From positions 1-13,399 of the forward strand of contig DAVB01000013.1 in assembly GCA_002505455.1 (NCBI GenBank): a stretch of DNA of 13,399 nt. The letters are read 5' to 3'. Made by a program: the position numbers and the translations under genes. Of this stretch, positions 1-8,400 are shown in pieces. The stretch comes from Euryarchaeota archaeon UBA52. Lineage in GTDB: Archaea; Thermoplasmatota; Poseidoniia; Poseidoniales; Thalassarchaeaceae. The notes below the pieces were generated by a model. It saw only the letters and a list, made by a program, of their open reading frames with translations. It was not told the DNA's origin and did not search any database. How positions within the stretch are numbered: position 1 is the first letter of the stretch; the number at the start of each line of letters is the position of its first letter.

Positions 1-977
1 AGATCTATATCCAATAAAGCAGAACGGGATACTTCGCCATAATTACGCACGAAGATTGTGATCCCTATGGATGAGCCCGGCTGAATCCCATAAGTCCCAC
101 CAGGTATGTTATCGAGACGAATTTTGGGCCTTGAATCCGAGCGAGGGGGGTTGAAATCGGTCATATTGTCCACTACTCTCCGAGATACATTCTCAAGATA
201 TGCAGCTGCATTCCCATCAATCGCAGGGGGCCTGTCGGAATCATCGCAGACTTGATCTAAGAGAGACAGCAGTATCGTACATGATATCAGATACGATCCT
301 TCTTCGGATGCGTTGACCCCATCGCTTTCGTAAAGCCTCGCGAACTGAGAGTCTGCATCCAGCGGGTCAGACCCAGATTCCAATACGTCCCGATAAACCG
401 AATCATATGCCTCATCCGCAGGTATTGCAAATTGGATGCCTGAGGAAGAACCCTCCATCAAATATATCGAACCATTCTCAATTGCTTGATTCATGGCTTG
501 AAAGTTTCCATGCGTTATTGGCCGTGATGAGTCCCCCCTCATGTGTGCCCAAGGAATCAACAATACCGGGTCGCTAGGCATGCCCCCTGCGATCGAAGAT
601 ATATCTGCCATGGAGCTTGACATCGAGCCAAATCCTACTGATGTTGGATGTTTGGAGATTTCAGTTGCCTCTGGTTGGAGGAGTAAATAGTCAGACTGCG
701 TCGAAAGCTCCTCTTGCCACGGGCTGAGCCCCTCCATGTAGAATGAAAGATGCCCAGTCATGCCCAGACTTTCCCCCGTTATTGCCTCAATGCTGCTTTC
801 GCTCACTCGTGCTGCGATCATCCCCTGAAGTGTTGCCGATACGCTCTCCGTCTGTCTGTCTCCCATTAAGACGACATCGAAGCTACTTGGCGATCCATCT
901 TCTGCAGCCTCAGCCTGCACCCCTCCAATGGGGACGCCAGAGATGACGAGCATCAGCACTGCTAGTAGACTCCTCAC
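1..977 (-). CDS. Secreted SGNH/GDSL-hydrolase-like protein with degenerate catalytic motifs (3' end outside window)
   Basis: My own reading of the minus strand gives an uninterrupted frame of 325 codons from GTG at 975-977 to the left edge, so the C-terminus is missing. Residues 1-25 form a clear export signal (VRSLLAVLMLVISGVPIGG, then QAEAAE), which is why I chose this GTG; no ATG lies in frame upstream before pheT. The mature part resembles SGNH-type hydrolases as I remember them: strand plus turn DVVLMGDRQT (34-43), DYLLLQPEAT (96-105), DPVLLIPWAHMRGD (136-149), and a late block FARLYESDGVNASEEGSYL (212-230). In active relatives the first block carries GDS or GNS and the late one S-D-G-x-H; here they read GDR and SDGVN, so nucleophile and His both look lost. 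From about residue 285 a CARDB/Ig-like beta domain begins (GITIFVRNYG, 305-314) and is cut by the edge. It lies 58 bases after pheT and may share its transcript. Coding status is sure; the fold is inferred from motif spacing. Confidence 0.75.
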   Translation of the reverse strand, partial: MRSLLAVLMLVISGVPIGGVQAEAAEDGSPSSFDVVLMGDRQTESVSATLQGMIAARVSESSIEAITGESLGMTGHLSFYMEGLSPWQEELSTQSDYLLLQPEATEISKHPTSVGFGSMSSSMADISSIAGGMPSDPVLLIPWAHMRGDSSRPITHGNFQAMNQAIENGSIYLMEGSSSGIQFAIPADEAYDSVYRDVLESGSDPLDADSQFARLYESDGVNASEEGSYLISCTILLSLLDQVCDDSDRPPAIDGNAAAYLENVSRRVVDNMTDFNPPRSDSRPKIRLDNIPGGTYGIQPGSSIGITIFVRNYGEVSRSALLDID

Positions 978-1035
978 ACAACTGCCGTACAGCGCAGTGA
1001 TATGAGTATCACCCGTGGATGTTGCTCCTTGACCA

Positions 1036-2784
1036 TCATGCAAGAGGGTCGGGAAGCAACTCTGTGAGGGCATGCACGTCGAACTCCCCCGCATGCACAG
1101 GGACCCTTAGTCCGAATGCTGATGATATGGACGGATCGATCTCACCGAACGAGCCTATCTCCCGCCCCCCTATCCTCACGACTGCAACTCTTCCCGCAAG
1201 CCAAGGGCCATATCCTGGAGCGCCCTCAGAGAGCTCAATTTCACGTTCACTCGAACCCAAATCCCGGAGAAGAGAGAGAGCATAACCTTTCGCGGATGTG
1301 AATCCAGCGTTCTTTTCGGCACATGCCCATGCTACGGAACTCGAGTTATGGTGGTCCACGACTGTAGCACCAAGTTCGAAGATTCGATGCGGTAACTCGT
1401 GATGCCTATTCGCCGCAAGAACCGACAATAACGAAGGCAGGACACTCTGCCTCAATACCCCATGCTCCCTTGTGATCGGGTTTCTGATTCGCGTTACAGT
1501 GCCTCGCGCGTCCAAACGAACCGCCTTGAAGTCCCGTGCCTCGCTTGTCAGGGTGAGTGTTTGCACCTCGTGGACTCCCAATGCACGGATTGATTGGCGG
1601 ATTCTTCTCTCCATGGATGCCCCTTCGAGTGGAGAGCCGGGGAGATTCATCTCGGAGTCTTGTGAAGGAAGCCGATCGAGACCTATCCCTATTGCTATGT
1701 CCTCGACGATATCTACAGGATGAAGTATGTCGAATCTCCATGACGGCATCTCAATAAGATAGCCGGGCACATCCTCGTTTTCTCCATCCCATCTCGATCC
1801 TCCCGATGCCGAGCCCATGATTTGCCTGCCGACTAGATTCCCCCCCATCCTGGATACTGAAGATCCAACTGCCTCAGGTCCGGGGTCTTCTCCAAGTATC
1901 ATCGATACCAGGGTGGCTGGTACAAGATGCTGTACCGGTTCCATATCGATACTCCATGTCGAACCATCGTATTGGGTGACTTCAACTGATTCGATGACTC
2001 CTCCTCTCTCTGAGAGTGAGAGTGCGATGAGTCGCATCGCTGCGATGCATGCGCGTCTATCCCACCCCGTGACGTCGATTAGGAAGTCTGTCGTCTCGGT
2101 AGTCACTGTAGTCGTGACTCCGTTTATCACCGGCGGGAAGGATATCACCCTACTTTCGGAATCGGTAATCAGCGGATATCCCCGCGTAGGCTCGACGAGA
2201 TGCGAGTATTCCCTTCCCTTGGGGTGAGACTCAAGAATTTCTACCAGAGTCATATCCCCCTCCGCTCCAAGCGGCGTGAACGCCGAAGACCCATCATCCG
2301 AAGTGACACTGAAAGGCCCCTGTATGTTCTTTAGATCGTGAACACCTATCGACACTGCACGCCTACGCCTCCCGAGAGTCGTGTGCAATTTCTCCTGATG
2401 ATCCATCAGGGATTGGACAAACCGGTCACGCTGCGCCTCGGAGGAACCTTGGCCGACCCCTCGCACTATTGCTGCAAATACATGGGGCCTAACGCTTTCC
2501 ATGGCCGGATTAACAGTCATCCTTTCTGCCCCCTTTGTCACTTGTAATGAACAAGGTGTAGCGATACCCCCTAGGAATGACCTAGCGGCGCGAGCCATCG
2601 TTTCATGAGACAGTAAATCGGGCCTATCCGGGAATATCTCGATTTCTACCTCGTCGGAGTCACATCTTTCGACAACAACACCGATTTGAGAAAGCTGCTC
2701 GCCCCACGAGGCAGCATTGTGAGAGTAGCCGTTAGCTCTCTGGATCTCCTCAAGAAGAGAATGTTGGAAGGTGACAGTTGGAAT
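1036..2784 (-). CDS. pheT: Phenylalanine--tRNA ligase beta subunit, archaeal type, apparent ATT start
   Basis: PheT pairs with PheS (not in this window) to form the tetramer that charges tRNA-Phe in the cytoplasm; beta carries the B3/B4 editing module, which removes mischarged Tyr, and tRNA-binding parts. The frame gives about 582 residues, slightly longer than the usual archaeal size (~550). Visible landmarks (start = 1): PTVTF at 2-6, EIEIFPDRPDLLS near 46-58, GRRRRAVSIGVHDL at 138-151, HPKGREYSHL near 187-196 with FPPVING near 216-222 (B3/B4), a B5 domain around 285-375 ending in RFDILHPVDIVEDIAIG, and a C-terminal catalytic-like core with IFELG and GEIDP. The first in-frame ATG (2596-2598) would remove 62 residues including the conserved PDRPDLLS block. 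The frame stays open to a stop at 2821-2823 with no ATG, GTG or TTG. An ATT at 2782-2784 sits where other PheT proteins start (M-P-T-V) and is 7 bases after GGAGG. The upstream gene stops one base before it, so the two are probably translationally coupled. Confidence 0.9.
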   Translation of the reverse strand: MPTVTFQHSLLEEIQRANGYSHNAASWGEQLSQIGVVVERCDSDEVEIEIFPDRPDLLSHETMARAARSFLGGIATPCSLQVTKGAERMTVNPAMESVRPHVFAAIVRGVGQGSSEAQRDRFVQSLMDHQEKLHTTLGRRRRAVSIGVHDLKNIQGPFSVTSDDGSSAFTPLGAEGDMTLVEILESHPKGREYSHLVEPTRGYPLITDSESRVISFPPVINGVTTTVTTETTDFLIDVTGWDRRACIAAMRLIALSLSERGGVIESVEVTQYDGSTWSIDMEPVQHLVPATLVSMILGEDPGPEAVGSSVSRMGGNLVGRQIMGSASGGSRWDGENEDVPGYLIEMPSWRFDILHPVDIVEDIAIGIGLDRLPSQDSEMNLPGSPLEGASMERRIRQSIRALGVHEVQTLTLTSEARDFKAVRLDARGTVTRIRNPITREHGVLRQSVLPSLLSVLAANRHHELPHRIFELGATVVDHHNSSSVAWACAEKNAGFTSAKGYALSLLRDLGSSEREIELSEGAPGYGPWLAGRVAVVRIGGREIGSFGEIDPSISSAFGLRVPVHAGEFDVHALTELLPDPLA

Positions 2785-2785
2785 A

Positions 2786-4288
2786 TCAATCCCTCCTCGT
2801 CCATGTTGGTAACGGACGCTCTAAACCCGCCAGCCTGAGCCCCGTTTGCATGGCAGTCCCATGATCAATCGCTCTGAGGTTAGATCTATTCACCTCAGAA
2901 AAAGACGTCACGCCCATTTCTCTCAAGATTCCTCTGATCTTGCTATCGACCTCTTCAGCGCTCCCCTCGAGATCGGGGGAGACCACGGCGCCTATGCCAG
3001 CACATTTTGAAATCACAATTGTATCTGCTGAGACCGCTCCTTCTAGTCGAATCATGATGAAACGCTGGCCTGCTGCCAGCCCTGATTTCTTGCTAGCCAT
3101 GCCTATTCTAGGCAGCGCAACCGTAGCCCCCGCTCCATCTAAACTTGCAGCATCCACCAGGATTCCGTCAAGATTTAGCTCAACACATCTTCGAGATAGC
3201 TCTTCGACCCTGTCGACGCGATCAGAGAGCAAAACAAGCGACCCAGGCTCCATCCTGCTTCTGATAGAGACTAGTATGGAATCCAACTCAGCATCATTGA
3301 GTCTTGGAAGGTCATCGAGATCAACAATGACCCCAATGCAGTTCAAAGACTCCTTTTCGAGCTTAGCAAGGACATCATCTCCAACCATGAGTAGGTCCCC
3401 GGACTCAGGAGCACCTCTGACAATGCACGGGCCAATATTGCTAGAATCATCAAGAATTGGAATCCAAGGCCTCTCCAGAATCAACTCGTGGCTTTCTTCC
3501 CTCGGCCCCCTCATACGTCCCCCGATCCGAACATCGGCAGTCGAGTCGACACGACCGGATCCAGACCCAACAATCCCGATTCCGGAGAAACGCTCTCCTC
3601 TGCTGACAGAAGGATGTTCATCTGCGAACGGGGAGTCACCTGCCTTGAGGACAAGAGAGCCATCTGAAATCTCAATTCCCAGCGACGAGATCAAATCAAG
3701 CGCATCTTCAGGCACATTTACGGAACCTCTTTCGGATAAGACTCCTTGAGGGATGCTGCCACATTCTCCGCAGATTATTATCTGCCCCCCTGTCATTCCT
3801 ATTCCCGGATTATCTCCCGAGGAGCCGATTATTATCACCGTACCTCCAGACATCCCGGAACCAACATTTGAACCCGAATCACCTCGAATTAGGAGTGTTC
3901 CCCCAGACATCCTGGATCCAGCATTGTCTTCGCTCGATCCGTGAATCACAATGGAGCCTCCGGACATCTTGAAACCCACGCGCGAGCCAGCATCCTTCTC
4001 CACGACCAATCTGCCTGAGGACATCCATCCGCCTGCCATGGATGCAACAGATCCCTGCACGGTTGCAGTACCTCCCCGATTCATCAGTCCTGCGCCTTCC
4101 CCGAGATTTCCAAGGAGTAGTGACCGCGACTCATCCGGAAGTAGGCTAAGTGCGCCAATTTCGCCGTTTTTCGGCTTCTCGTCACCCTCTCTTCCCCACC
4201 CTATCCGGACAAGTAAATCACGTTCAATGGCTTGGACAAGCATCCTGTCCAAGTCGCGATTCAGCTTGACACTTCTATCGGACGCCAT
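2786..4288 (-). CDS. GXGXG-domain protein with a C-terminal glutamate-synthase-like barrel
   Basis: 500 residues. Residues ~80-182 are a right-handed beta-helix of GXGXG repeats (G-x-x-x-G-x-x-M-[ST]-G-G), the fold of glutamate synthase domain 3 and of formylmethanofuran dehydrogenase subunit C. Residues ~275-475 look like a worn version of the glutamate synthase FMN-binding TIM barrel: LDGILVDAASLDGAGAT (373-389), FIMIRLEGAVSADTIV (410-425), IGAVVSPD (432-439) and a closing helix KIRGILREMGVTSFSEV (450-466) that matches the family's C-terminal region. The cysteine cluster that holds the 3Fe-4S centre in active enzymes is absent. In split archaeal GltS the domains are separate proteins; in fused enzymes GXGXG follows the barrel, so the order here is reversed. 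The start at 4288 has GAGGG five bases upstream. The frame stays open much further upstream but would then run through the divergent gap gene, so that stretch is treated as antisense. The gene probably heads the minus-strand cluster with pheT. A glutamate synthase role is possible but unproven. Confidence 0.7.
   Translation of the reverse strand: MASDRSVKLNRDLDRMLVQAIERDLLVRIGWGREGDEKPKNGEIGALSLLPDESRSLLLGNLGEGAGLMNRGGTATVQGSVASMAGGWMSSGRLVVEKDAGSRVGFKMSGGSIVIHGSSEDNAGSRMSGGTLLIRGDSGSNVGSGMSGGTVIIIGSSGDNPGIGMTGGQIIICGECGSIPQGVLSERGSVNVPEDALDLISSLGIEISDGSLVLKAGDSPFADEHPSVSRGERFSGIGIVGSGSGRVDSTADVRIGGRMRGPREESHELILERPWIPILDDSSNIGPCIVRGAPESGDLLMVGDDVLAKLEKESLNCIGVIVDLDDLPRLNDAELDSILVSIRSRMEPGSLVLLSDRVDRVEELSRRCVELNLDGILVDAASLDGAGATVALPRIGMASKKSGLAAGQRFIMIRLEGAVSADTIVISKCAGIGAVVSPDLEGSAEEVDSKIRGILREMGVTSFSEVNRSNLRAIDHGTAMQTGLRLAGLERPLPTWTRRD
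2791..2798 (-). promoter_or_regulatory. Strong Shine-Dalgarno site of pheT inside the end of the upstream gene
   Basis: The minus strand reads GAGGAGGG here, complementary to the archaeal 16S 3' tail. It is coded by the last codons of the upstream GXGXG protein (TRRD, then stop). The core GGAGG ends 7 bases before the ATT at 2782-2784. This site decides the pheT start: no canonical start codon lies at a useful distance in the right frame. Confidence 0.7.
3779..4036 (-). repeat. Protein-level GXGXG beta-helix repeats
   Basis: This stretch codes four to five tandem copies of an 18-21 residue unit, for example GSRVGFKMSGGSIVIHG, AGSRMSGGTLLIRG, VGSGMSGGTVIIIG and GIGMTGGQIIICG. The regular Gly spacing and the repeated M-[ST]-G-G are the GXGXG signature. 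The DNA copies differ at many bases, so this is an old protein repeat and not a recent tandem duplication. Confidence 0.8.
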
Positions 4289-4343
4289 CGACTCCCTCGC
4301 CCCGTCCCCTGCGTGGCATGTCTTGAGCATGACGGGATGTAGG

Positions 4344-4353
4344 CGATATAATG
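4344..4353. promoter_or_regulatory. TATA-like element in the divergent region, possibly used in both directions
   Basis: The plus strand reads CGATATAATG and the minus strand CATTATATCG, so each strand shows an AT-rich TATA-like core. It lies 47-56 bases upstream of the gap ATG (4400) and about 56 bases upstream of the GXGXG gene start (4288). With a start site about 25 bases away on each side, both genes would have short leaders that still hold a ribosome site. It is the only clear TATA-like element in the 111-base spacer. Whether it fires both ways is inference. Confidence 0.4.
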
Positions 4354-4399
4354 CCGCTAATCGCCCAATCTTGATATCCCTCCGAAGGTAGTGAGCGTC

Positions 4400-5437
4400 A
4401 TGTCCTCGGCGAGAGTGGCCATCAATGGCTTTGGAACGATTGGAAAGCGCGTGGCTAGAGCAGTGCAGGCCCAGCCCGATATGAGCGTCTCTGGAGTTAC
4501 GAAAACAGGCCCGAGTCACGGGTGTGGCCTTGCACAGAGGCTCAACTTCCCCTTGTATTGTACTAGTGACGACCAAGAGGACATTGCAGCCTTCGAGAAG
4601 GGGGGTTACCATGCCGAGGGCGGCTTGAGTGATTTGCTGGCCGATTCTGATATTGTGATAGACTGCGCACCCGGGAAAATGGGTCACGCCAATCATCAGA
4701 AGTATGTCGATGCTGGAATTAAGCACATCTTTCAGGGAGGGGAGAAGCACAGCCTTACTGGGCTGAGTTATACGTCTTCTGCGAATCACAAAGAAAACAT
4801 CGATGCCGATGGCACCAGAGTAGTATCATGTAACACAACAGGTCTTGCAAGGACCCTGGTTCCGTTGAGAGACGCCGTGGGGAGCCTATCGGTGGAATGT
4901 ACGATGATCCGCCGCGCAGCAGATCCGGGGGACTCCAAGAAAGGACCAATAAACGCGATAACACCTGTCCTCAAAGTCCCGAGTCACCATGGACCAGATT
5001 TGATGACTGTGGCCGGGGGAATTGAGATTACCAGTCTTGCAGTAGCCGTTCCCACTACGATAATGCATGTCCATTCGATAGTTGTTGAACTTCCGGACGG
5101 TCATGGGATGACCACAAGTACTGTTCTAGATCTATGGTCTAAAACACCCCGCGTAATCTCTATGTCAGGTTCTGCGGATAGAATCCCCTCCACTGCCGAA
5201 GTGATGGAGATGGCGCGAGATATAGGTCGCCCCTGGGGTGACTTACACGAAATATTTGTGTGGACCGATGGTGTAAGTCTCGATGGCAATACTTTGAGAT
5301 ATTTCCAAGCCATACATCAGGAGAGCGACGTGATCCCCGAGAATGTCGATGCTGTTCGCGCCCTAATGGGCATAGAGCATGATTGGAGAGCCTCGGTTGA
5401 GATTACCGACTCTTCGATTTCGGCTTCTTTGGTTTGA
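4400..5437 (+). CDS. gap: Glyceraldehyde-3-phosphate dehydrogenase, archaeal class II
   Basis: 345 residues, the normal size. It interconverts glyceraldehyde 3-phosphate and 1,3-bisphosphoglycerate with NAD(P) in cytosolic glycolysis/gluconeogenesis. Visible: Rossmann start VAINGFGTIGKRVARAV, GVTKTGPS, DIVIDCAPGKMG, IFQGGEKH, the active-site block VVSCNTTGLART with catalytic Cys144, RRAADP, KKGPINAI, VPSHHGPD, and the late block HQESDVIPENVDAVRALMG. These are class II (archaeal) motifs and differ from the bacterial enzyme, which has SCTTN. All key residues are present. An in-frame GTG at 4391 could add three residues; I prefer ATG 4400 because the protein then starts right before the Rossmann strand, as in relatives, and GTGAG lies just ahead. 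Transcribed away from the GXGXG/pheT cluster and probably on its own promoter. Confidence 0.93.
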   Translation: MSSARVAINGFGTIGKRVARAVQAQPDMSVSGVTKTGPSHGCGLAQRLNFPLYCTSDDQEDIAAFEKGGYHAEGGLSDLLADSDIVIDCAPGKMGHANHQKYVDAGIKHIFQGGEKHSLTGLSYTSSANHKENIDADGTRVVSCNTTGLARTLVPLRDAVGSLSVECTMIRRAADPGDSKKGPINAITPVLKVPSHHGPDLMTVAGGIEITSLAVAVPTTIMHVHSIVVELPDGHGMTTSTVLDLWSKTPRVISMSGSADRIPSTAEVMEMARDIGRPWGDLHEIFVWTDGVSLDGNTLRYFQAIHQESDVIPENVDAVRALMGIEHDWRASVEITDSSISASLV

Positions 5438-5498
5438 TGCCCAATAATGCCCATTCTCCCTGAAGGGTGAAAAGTCTGACCGCGGCCCGCGCTAGAGT

Positions 5499-8400
5499 AT
5501 GATGGGCCGTTCACGAGCACGAGCGATGATTCTCATCATCATTGTCGCATCCCATACGACGGCCACAGCAACTGCAAATTCGTATGCTCATCTGCATGAA
5601 GATGACGACTCGAATAGCGCCTACGTGACACCTCCTTCGCCATCAATGGCTTCTGCGGATATACTGCCACCTTCGAATTTAATTCACGGCCCTTATGGCG
5701 CGTATGACCCACTTCTGAACCCTCAAAACACGTATTCTCTGATTGAAAGTATAGAATTCGATGGGTTGGTAATCATCCAGTCGACCTCAACGGATCTAAG
5801 AGATATGATTGAGGTTGTAACCGCAGCCGGAGGGACTTTCCAGGATTTCTATCCTGACCATGCTGCTATATTCTCCATCATAAAAGGGCCCGAGGGAATT
5901 AGTACGATTGAATCGCTGTCCATGGAGCAATCTGTACGATGGGCAGAACCATTCCCGATTTCATGGAGGATAGACCCCTCCCTAGTAGACGGCAAGAGGT
6001 CATTACTGGACATCGATGTTCATCTGACTAGGAATATAGAATCAGCCGAACTCAAATCCATGGAGGAGTCCCTACTCCAGTTCACATATGCGCCCGGATC
6101 CGATATCAAGTGCGAGGGCAGGCTGTGCCAGGCTAGGTCAATCGACTCGCTCGTGATAGCAAGGCTGCTTCTCGATGGACGTGTAATGCATATTTCCGAG
6201 GGCGCTAGCATAGTGCCCCATGATGCAGACTCAAGATCGATAATGGGCCTATCTCCGATTTCATCCGCCCCTCCTTTGAATTATGACGGATCGGGAGAGA
6301 TAGTCTCGATAACAGATACTGGCATCGATGAAGATCATCCTTCAATAGAAGACAACATCAGGGCCGTCTACAATCAGTTTGGCCCAGATAATTCGGCATC
6401 GGACACAAATTCTGGCCACGGCACCCACGTCACGGGAATCATCGTGGGAAATGCCTCTGGAGATAATCAGACCTTGGGCATAGCGCCTGCTGCAGAAGTA
6501 AACTTCTACCAAATCGAGTACGATGCTTCCGGCCTTCTAGCCCGCTGGGGGACAATATACAGCATGTTTTCCCATTCGCTGAATAATCAGGCGCGAACCC
6601 ATTCCAATGCATGGGGCAGCGTTAATCAGCCAGGCGAATACACCACCGACTCAAATTCAGCGGACTCATTTATCCTAGACCAGCCATCGTATCTGGCAGT
6701 ATTCGCTTCTGGGGACCTAGGTTCCACACAAGGAGCAACAACCACGCCGCCCGGCACAGCAAAGAATGTACTCACTGTGGGCGCATCAACTCAAGGTTCG
6801 GGGAGCGGGCAGTCTCCAAGCTCCCCGTGGTCCAATAACTCGGGCGGAACCCTCGACGGGCGAATAAAACCAGATCTAGTGGCCCCCGGCGGCGAGATAT
6901 GCTCTGCTCGCGCACAAGAAGCCACAGCAGTTCCGGGCGAATCCTGCTCCAATGCTCTTCATGGTGACTCCACAACTCCCCTCTATTTCTCAGACAGTGG
7001 ATCCTCCATGGCGACGGGGGCCGCCACAGGCGCAGCCCTGCTGGTTAGGCAATATCTCAGGGAGGACTTTGGAATATCCGAACCAGATGCATCCCTCGTC
7101 AAAGCAATTCTAATCAATGGGGCGTCTGACCTCGGTCAACCAGACATACCGAATTCCAACGAGGGATGGGGGCAGATTGACCTCATGAGAACTTTGAACC
7201 CGATCTCGGACGATGGGACTGCCCTCAACACGCTCATGGACTACGGTCATGAACTCAGACCCGGGGAAGCACTGGTACAACTTGTCGAAATTCAACAGGG
7301 TCCTCTTGACATCACCCTATCATGGACAGATCCCGAGGGTTCGGTAAACGCTCCAGACAGCGCTTCTAGATTGATCAACGACCTGAATCTGGTGGTGACA
7401 AGCCCAAGCGGCACTCAATACGCTGGAAACGCCTTCTCACAGGGATTCAGCATACCGTCCACCACTATGGACGACCTCAATAATGTCGAGAGATTGCGCC
7501 TCGAAGACGCTGAGAGTGGCACATGGGTAGTTGAGGTTAGGAGCGTCGCAGGAATCGCTCAGAATGGTTATTCCTTGGTAATCACTTCAGACGCACAATG
7601 GGTCGAACACGCGGATTTCACAGTATTAGACGACTCGCTGAGAATCAATGACGACGTTATATTCGAGGGAGAGCAACTCCTGATACAGATGAAATGGCGT
7701 AATCAGGGCAATATTTTGAGCGAGTCTTACAGCGTTGAGATATTCGATATAACCGAACAAGAGAGCATAGCCACAAATGCCCGGCCACGCCTCTCACCGG
7801 GGGGAACCGAGACATGGGCGGTACAGCATGCATTCCAATCCGTTGGGACGCACCTGCTCGAATTGAGGATTGATGTCGATGCCGATGTGGTAGAGTCAAA
7901 CGACGAGATTACAGGATTGAACAATAATATCGCCCAGTTGGAGATACAGGTATCCAAGCAAGGTCTCGAGATCATCCCTCTGCTGCAGAATGGTTCTGTA
8001 CCCGATTCTGGTGAGATTGATTCGGCATCATCCAGAGTTCTCGACCCAACTTCAGAAGTCTCCTCGATGTTCGATTTCATAGTGAAAAACGTCGGTACCT
8101 CGGATGTTACGATATCCCTTGTCGCCACTCCTGTCAAACAGGTAATCGACGGAGGTGCGTTGGTAAATCCAGACGATGAGTGGGCAAGGGCGATTTCAGA
8201 ATCAGGCCCAATTGAATTAGCCGCTTCAGGCCAACCCAATGACAACATTACGGTCACTCTGACAATGACGGATGAAAGTGCCGACCCCGGCGCGCAGGGT
8301 ACGCCCATATTTGCAGTGCCAGGGGATTTCCTGTCACGAGTCATCGTAAGGGACATCCAGAACCCCACTGTCGTCAATAGCAGATCCTTCGAGGTCGAAG

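Noticed and set aside
743..946. Plus-strand 67-codon frame near the left edge
   Set aside because: It lies antisense to the signal peptide and first domain of the secreted protein read on the minus strand and shows no protein-like features.
2940..3749. Plus-strand open frame (269 codons) opposite the GXGXG protein
   Set aside because: Ser/Pro/Thr-rich translation typical of the antisense of Gly- and Asp-rich coding sequence; the minus strand has a clear repeat domain.
4289..4789. Upstream extension of the GXGXG protein to an ATG at 4789
   Set aside because: It would run antisense through the conserved start of gap and adds no recognisable domain; the ribosome site at 4292-4298 supports a start at 4288.
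5481..5491. GC-rich palindrome CGCGGCCCGCG before the subtilase start
   Set aside because: The stem is only four to five pairs with a one- to three-base loop and no T run; likely chance in a GC-rich patch.
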